From positions 1 to 6,967 of the forward strand of contig URNM01000099.1 in assembly GCA_900549185.1 (NCBI GenBank): a stretch of 6,967 bases of DNA, given 5' to 3'. This DNA comes from an uncultured Collinsella sp. GTDB lineage: Bacteria; Actinomycetota; Coriobacteriia; Coriobacteriales; Coriobacteriaceae. Below the pieces are notes generated by a model, which worked only from the letters and a program-made list of their open reading frames with translations, was not told the DNA's origin and did not search any database. The position numbers and the translations under genes are program-made. Shown here piece by piece: positions 5,778 through 6,967 of the stretch. Position 1 is the first letter of the stretch, and every line of letters begins with the position of its first letter.

Positions 5778-5817
5778 AGGTGCCCTCGCTCGGGCGCGCA
5801 CAATGAAGGGAGAGCGT

Positions 5818-6537
5818 ATGAAGGGCTTTGTTGCCGAGGATTCATTTTGGGAGCTATTTCCACAGGCGGCGGTCGGCGTCGTGGTCGTAAAGGGCATGAA
5901 GCCCGCGGCTCAGATTCCCCAGGAGGACGTGGATGCAATCGCCGCGCTGCTTGACCGCGCCAATATTGATGCGGAGCGCCACCTGACAAGCGATACCATC
6001 AGCGAGAACGCGCCGGTCAAGGCATGGCGTGACGCGTACCGGTTGTTCAAGACTAAAAAGGGCGCCCGCTGCTCAATCGAGAACTTGCTCAAGCGCGTGC
6101 TCAAGGGCAAGCCGGTGGGCCACATTACGCCCGCGGTGGACATCTATAACACGGTGTCGCTGACCTACGCGCTGCCCGTGGGAGGCGAGGATTTGCATGC
6201 GATCGAGGGGGATCTTCGCTTGAAGGTGACCGACGGTGGCGATGCATTCTTGCCGCTTGGCGAGGAAGCAGATGACCCGACGCTGCCCGGCGAGCTCGCC
6301 TACATCGATGATGCGGGTGCCGTGTGTCGCTGCTGGAACTGGCGCGACGGCGTGAGAACAGCCCTGTCCGACGATTCGGCCGATGCGTTCCTGGCGATTG
6401 AGTGTGTAGAGCCCGAGCGCATGAGGGACTGCCGGGACGCGATCGATCGCTTAGCCGAGCTGCTTGAGCGGTATTTGGGAGCGACGGTTGTCGTTAAGAC
6501 GCTTGTGACCCGCGACAATCCCTGCGTGGAGCTGTAA
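5818..6537 (+). CDS. Stand-alone B3/B4 (PheT-type tRNA-editing) domain protein
   Basis: A 239-aa soluble protein matching the B3/B4 domain found in the beta subunit of phenylalanyl-tRNA synthetase and in free-standing bacterial proteins. Supporting blocks: AWRDAYRLF (69-77), IENLLKRVLKG (87-97), PAVDIYNTVSLTYALPVGGE (105-124), GDLRLKV (131-137) and GAVCRCWNWRDG (167-178). In PheT this domain hydrolyses mischarged tRNA; for the solo proteins a trans-editing role is proposed, but amino acid and tRNA are not known from sequence. I start it at the ATG at 5818, five bases after AAGGGAG (5806-5812); an ATG five codons upstream (5803) lacks a ribosome site. It has its own candidate promoter, a structured leader and a terminator at 6564, so it appears to be a single-gene unit. 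No synthetase gene is next to it. Confidence 0.87.
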   Translation: MKGFVAEDSFWELFPQAAVGVVVVKGMKPAAQIPQEDVDAIAALLDRANIDAERHLTSDTISENAPVKAWRDAYRLFKTKKGARCSIENLLKRVLKGKPVGHITPAVDIYNTVSLTYALPVGGEDLHAIEGDLRLKVTDGGDAFLPLGEEADDPTLPGELAYIDDAGAVCRCWNWRDGVRTALSDDSADAFLAIECVEPERMRDCRDAIDRLAELLERYLGATVVVKTLVTRDNPCVEL

Positions 6538-6563
6538 CGGCGCCTAGAACCTATTGATGCCCC

Positions 6564-6604
6564 AAACCACCACAAAGGTGCCTGTCCCCTTTGTGGTGGT
6601 TTTT
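6564..6604 (+). terminator. Intrinsic terminator of the B3/B4 gene, inverted copy of the pckA terminator
   Basis: AAACCACCACAAAGG (6564-6578) and CCTTTGTGGTGGTTT (6588-6602) form a perfect 15-bp stem, followed by T to 6604. The loop TGCCTGTCC (6579-6587) is the exact reverse complement of the loop GGACAGGCA of the copy at 5606-5646. It begins 26 bases after the stop codon. Confidence 0.85.
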
Positions 6605-6658
6605 ATGTTGATGGGTTAACAATTGGGTCGCGTGGAGGCGGCAGTCGCTGAGTACGGC

Positions 6659-6681
6659 TAAGATGTTTACCCGTTAGCATC
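6659..6681 (+). promoter_or_regulatory. Weak -10 box and imperfect palindrome upstream of the MarR gene
   Basis: TAAGAT (6659-6664) is a possible -10 without a good -35. The overlapping 20-base GATGTTTACCCGTTAGCATC (6662-6681) is symmetric at 14 of 20 positions, the length and degree of symmetry usual for MarR-family operators. It ends 26 bases before the MarR start codon, so autoregulation is possible; this is inference from position. Confidence 0.3.
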
Positions 6682-6707
6682 ATGCAAGCGAAAGGCGGTC
6701 GTCCCCC

Positions 6708-6942
6708 ATGCAGCAGAACGACGAGACACGTTTCGAGGATTTTGTCGGACTGATTAGCGGGCTCTACAAGGAGATTCAGCGTATCAAGACGTCCGAGGGC
6801 GCAAGGCTGGGCCTCAAGGGCTCCGACGTCATGTGCCTGTACTACCTGGAGCGCAGCAAGGACGGCATGACCGGCGCCGATCTGGCTCGCGTGGCCGGTG
6901 TGACGCGCGCTGCCGTTTCGCGCACGCTGGCGCACCTGGAGG
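6708..6942 (+). CDS. MarR-family transcriptional regulator, N-terminal part (truncated by adapter)
   Basis: The ATG at 6708 opens a frame of 78 genomic codons (MQQNDETRFEDFVGLISG...), after which the sequence turns into sequencing adapter at 6943. The residues AVSYTHLR that follow in frame are not real. The visible part has an N-terminal helix (about 8-27) and the start of a winged helix-turn-helix: LKGSDVMCLYYLE (36-48), MTGADLARVAGVT (54-66) and the recognition helix RAAVSRTLAHLE (67-78). This matches the MarR pattern. The wing, dimerisation helices and ligand pocket are missing. AAAGG (6691-6695) lies 12 bases upstream of the ATG, a weak, distant ribosome site. Family members usually repress themselves and a neighbouring gene in response to small phenolic ligands or oxidation; the target here would be beyond the window. 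Confidence 0.8.
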
Positions 6943-6967
6943 CTGTCTCTTATACACATCTCCGAGC
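6943..6967. other. Nextera/Tn5 adapter sequence, not genomic
   Basis: CTGTCTCTTATACACATCT (6943-6961) is the reverse-complemented 19-base Tn5 mosaic end, and CCGAGC (6962-6967) is the next part of the standard Nextera read-2 adapter. Read on the minus strand, the mosaic end yields the peptide MCIRDS, a known artefact in predicted proteins. The genomic contig ends at 6942. Confidence 0.97.

Noticed and set aside
5803..5817. ATG at 5803 as start of the B3/B4 gene
   Set aside because: It overlaps the ribosome site of the ATG at 5818 and has no Shine-Dalgarno sequence of its own.
3758..5989. 743-codon open frame on the minus strand opposite pckA
   Set aside because: It is the antisense of the well-supported pckA and B3/B4 start. 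Its translation is low-complexity, rich in His, Gly, Ala and Arg, with no family motif, as expected from GC-rich coding DNA.
6603..6959. Minus-strand ORF beginning MCIRDS
   Set aside because: Its start codon and first residues come from the Nextera mosaic end; it is an adapter artefact.

Overview
The window is a 6.9-kb piece of a GC-rich bacterial chromosome, most likely from a gut actinobacterium of the class Coriobacteriia (Collinsella or a close relative). That guess rests on base composition, codon use, an ATP-type PEP carboxykinase, and short palindromic intergenic repeats of the GGGGAC / CCACCACAAAGG kind that I associate with Collinsella. It is inference, since no marker gene is present. 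The right end is not genomic. The last 25 bases (6943-6967) match the Nextera/Tn5 mosaic end plus the start of the adapter, so the genomic sequence stops at 6942, inside a gene.

Layout from left to right. (1) 1-638, minus strand: N-terminal 212 codons of a CPA1-type (NhaP2/CvrA-like) cation/proton antiporter, cut by the window start. (2) 639-891: divergent intergenic region with a candidate promoter (TTTCCA-N17-TACAAT) and a small overlapping palindrome. (3) 892-1731, plus: a complete metallophosphoesterase of the PPP/ApaH/PrpE type. (4) 1732-2035: a 304-base gene-free stretch with a 29-base inverted repeat, a 123-base MITE-like element with perfect 18-base arms, and a degenerate direct repeat around it. 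(5) 2036-3616, minus: a 526-aa, roughly 12-TM flippase-like membrane protein of the MOP (Wzx-like) type with a long charged N-terminal tail. (6) 3617-3919: a 303-base divergent region with the flippase -10 box, a GGGGACGTTC-type repeat cluster, a perfect 16-base palindrome and a 5'-UTR hairpin. (7) 3920-5590, plus: pckA. (8) 5606-5817: pckA terminator, then a new promoter, then a structured leader that contains a second terminator-like hairpin. (9) 5818-6537, plus: a stand-alone B3/B4 (PheT-type) domain protein. (10) 6564-6604: terminator. (11) 6708-6942, plus: N-terminal half of a MarR-family regulator, truncated by the adapter.

The genes look like independent chromosomal housekeeping and accessory units (ion homeostasis, signalling phosphatase, envelope glycan export, gluconeogenesis, tRNA quality control, regulation). 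They do not form one operon: each has its own upstream region and most have their own terminator. I do not see a phage, CRISPR, toxin-antitoxin or defence system, or a clearly new multi-gene system. The non-obvious signals are intergenic: two copies of one hairpin terminator with loops in opposite orientation flanking the B3/B4 gene, a terminator-like hairpin inside that gene's leader, the MITE-like element, and a LacI/GalR-style palindrome upstream of pckA.
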